This document shows, in pieces, positions 40,453-40,979 of a DNA stretch of 40,979 nucleotides. The translations under genes and the position numbers were made by a program. Source of the DNA: Crocinitomicaceae bacterium (lineage in GTDB: Bacteria > Bacteroidota > Bacteroidia > Flavobacteriales_D > Crocinitomicaceae); contig JAIPAL010000014.1 in NCBI GenBank assembly GCA_021740085.1, forward strand, positions 1-40,979, written 5' to 3'. Under the pieces are notes generated by a model. It did no database searches, was not told the origin of the DNA, and worked only from the letters and a program-made list of their open reading frames with translations. Numbering within the stretch: position 1 is the stretch's first letter; every line of letters starts with the position of its first letter.

Positions 40453-40979
40453 ATGAAACTAATTTTAGGATTATTATTTACAATAACTTCTTTTCTTTCT
40501 TGGTCGATTGAAATAGCTTATTCTGTTCACATGTCTAAACCTCAAAATCATTATTTTGAAGTGGAGATGTCAATAAGTCAAATCAATCAAAAGTCGTTAG
40601 TCGTTAAGTTGCCAGTATGGGCTCCAGGATCTTACTTGGTGAGGGAATTCTCTAAAAATATTAACCTTGTTCGTGCTTTTAATGAGCAGGGTAAGGAATT
40701 GGAGATTACAAAAAATGCAAAAAATGCTTGGCAAATTAATACAACTGGCGTTAAATCGTTGAAGGTTCGCTACGAAGTTTATTCATTTGAATTATCTGTC
40801 CGCACTTCTTTTTTAGATTTAACACACGGTTACATTAGTGCTCCTGGCATATTTATGTACGTCGATAATTTTAAGGATACAAAAGGAATTCTCATGGTTT
40901 TTCCTTTCGAAACATTTAAAAAAATAAATACGGCCTTGCCGATTGCACCTCTTGAATTACAGGGTAATGCATACCAAGC
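40453..40979 (+). CDS. M61 family (glycyl aminopeptidase-like) peptidase, N-terminal part
   Basis: An ATG immediately after the purT stop opens a frame that runs off the window (175 complete codons). It begins with a signal peptide (MKLILGLLFTITSFLSWS) and continues with the N-terminal beta domain of M61 peptidases: HYFEVEMSISQI, then LPVWAPGSYLVREFSKNI, a strong family marker. The HEXXH zinc site would lie beyond the window. Likely a secreted or periplasmic metallopeptidase; co-transcribed with purT by position. Confidence 0.8.
   Translation, partial: MKLILGLLFTITSFLSWSIEIAYSVHMSKPQNHYFEVEMSISQINQKSLVVKLPVWAPGSYLVREFSKNINLVRAFNEQGKELEITKNAKNAWQINTTGVKSLKVRYEVYSFELSVRTSFLDLTHGYISAPGIFMYVDNFKDTKGILMVFPFETFKKINTALPIAPLELQGNAYQ

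Overview
The window looks like a stretch of core chromosome from a low-GC member of the Bacteroidota, probably Flavobacteriia-like. The evidence is type IX secretion machinery (PorQ) and a cargo protein with a C-terminal sorting domain, families largely confined to the phylum (DUF4476, DUF4924, Porin_10-like porin, DUF4369-TlpA thioredoxins, a DnaQ/GIY-YIG fusion), A-rich rather than Shine-Dalgarno leaders, and many copies of the Bacteroidota -7 promoter element TAnnTTTG. I cannot name the species. No phage, integrase, transposase, CRISPR array or complete defence locus is visible.

Layout. 1-135: 3' end of a 5S rRNA and its terminator, the tail of an rRNA operon. 255-6519: porQ; an unknown gene paired with a sigma-70-like factor; a two-gene acyltransferase pair resembling GlsB/GlsA glycine-lipid synthesis; a PhnP-like hydrolase; a DnaQ/GIY-YIG nuclease. 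6589-9551: a secreted beta-helix protein and a DUF4476 protein in tandem, followed by a repeat-rich spacer. 9739-14269 (minus): aminotransferase and DUF1801, then a PAP2 phosphatase with an ArnT-like glycosyltransferase, then a CPBP protease. 14420-15166: an ECF sigma factor and a REP-like double hairpin. 15185-18541 (minus): an LtaS-like sulfatase-fold enzyme, a lipid kinase, a DinB-like protein and a 55-residue membrane protein. 18600-21571: an unknown protein, tRNA-Glu, rpsT and a porin. 21630-27180 (minus): sucD, then the unit cca / pRiA4b-ORF3-like / methyltransferase / TraB-GumN / FKBP lipoprotein, then an RRM protein. 27408-29229 (plus): a SiaC-like phosphoprotein, a small unknown, an OmpH/Skp-like lipoprotein and DUF4924. 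29226-37687 (minus): a tightly packed nine-gene run lpxK-punA-gatB-tlpA-like-tlpA-like-lpxH-tsaE-ald-HsdR_N. 37740-39204 (minus): a VTC-type polyphosphate polymerase domain with a DUF4956 membrane protein. 39292-40979: purT and the start of an M61 peptidase.

How the genes work together. Envelope biology dominates: lipid A (lpxH, lpxK), acylated amino-acid lipids (GlsB/GlsA-like), possible lipid-linked sugar or phosphoglycerol transfer (PAP2/ArnT-like; LtaS-like/DAG kinase), periplasmic redox (two TlpA-like proteins), outer-membrane proteins and secretion. The rest is housekeeping translation and metabolism (tRNA-Glu, S20, CCA enzyme, GatB, TsaE, SucD, PNP, PurT, alanine dehydrogenase). The least explained parts are the 1386-2540 sigma pair, the orphan SiaC operon, the LtaS-like/kinase/small-membrane-protein cluster, the VTC-DUF4956 pair, and two non-coding repeat structures (9564-9720 and 15093-15166). 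A recurrent in-window observation is that many TAnnTT(T/C)G boxes lie only 3-7 nt before start codons, suggesting leaderless or nearly leaderless mRNAs.
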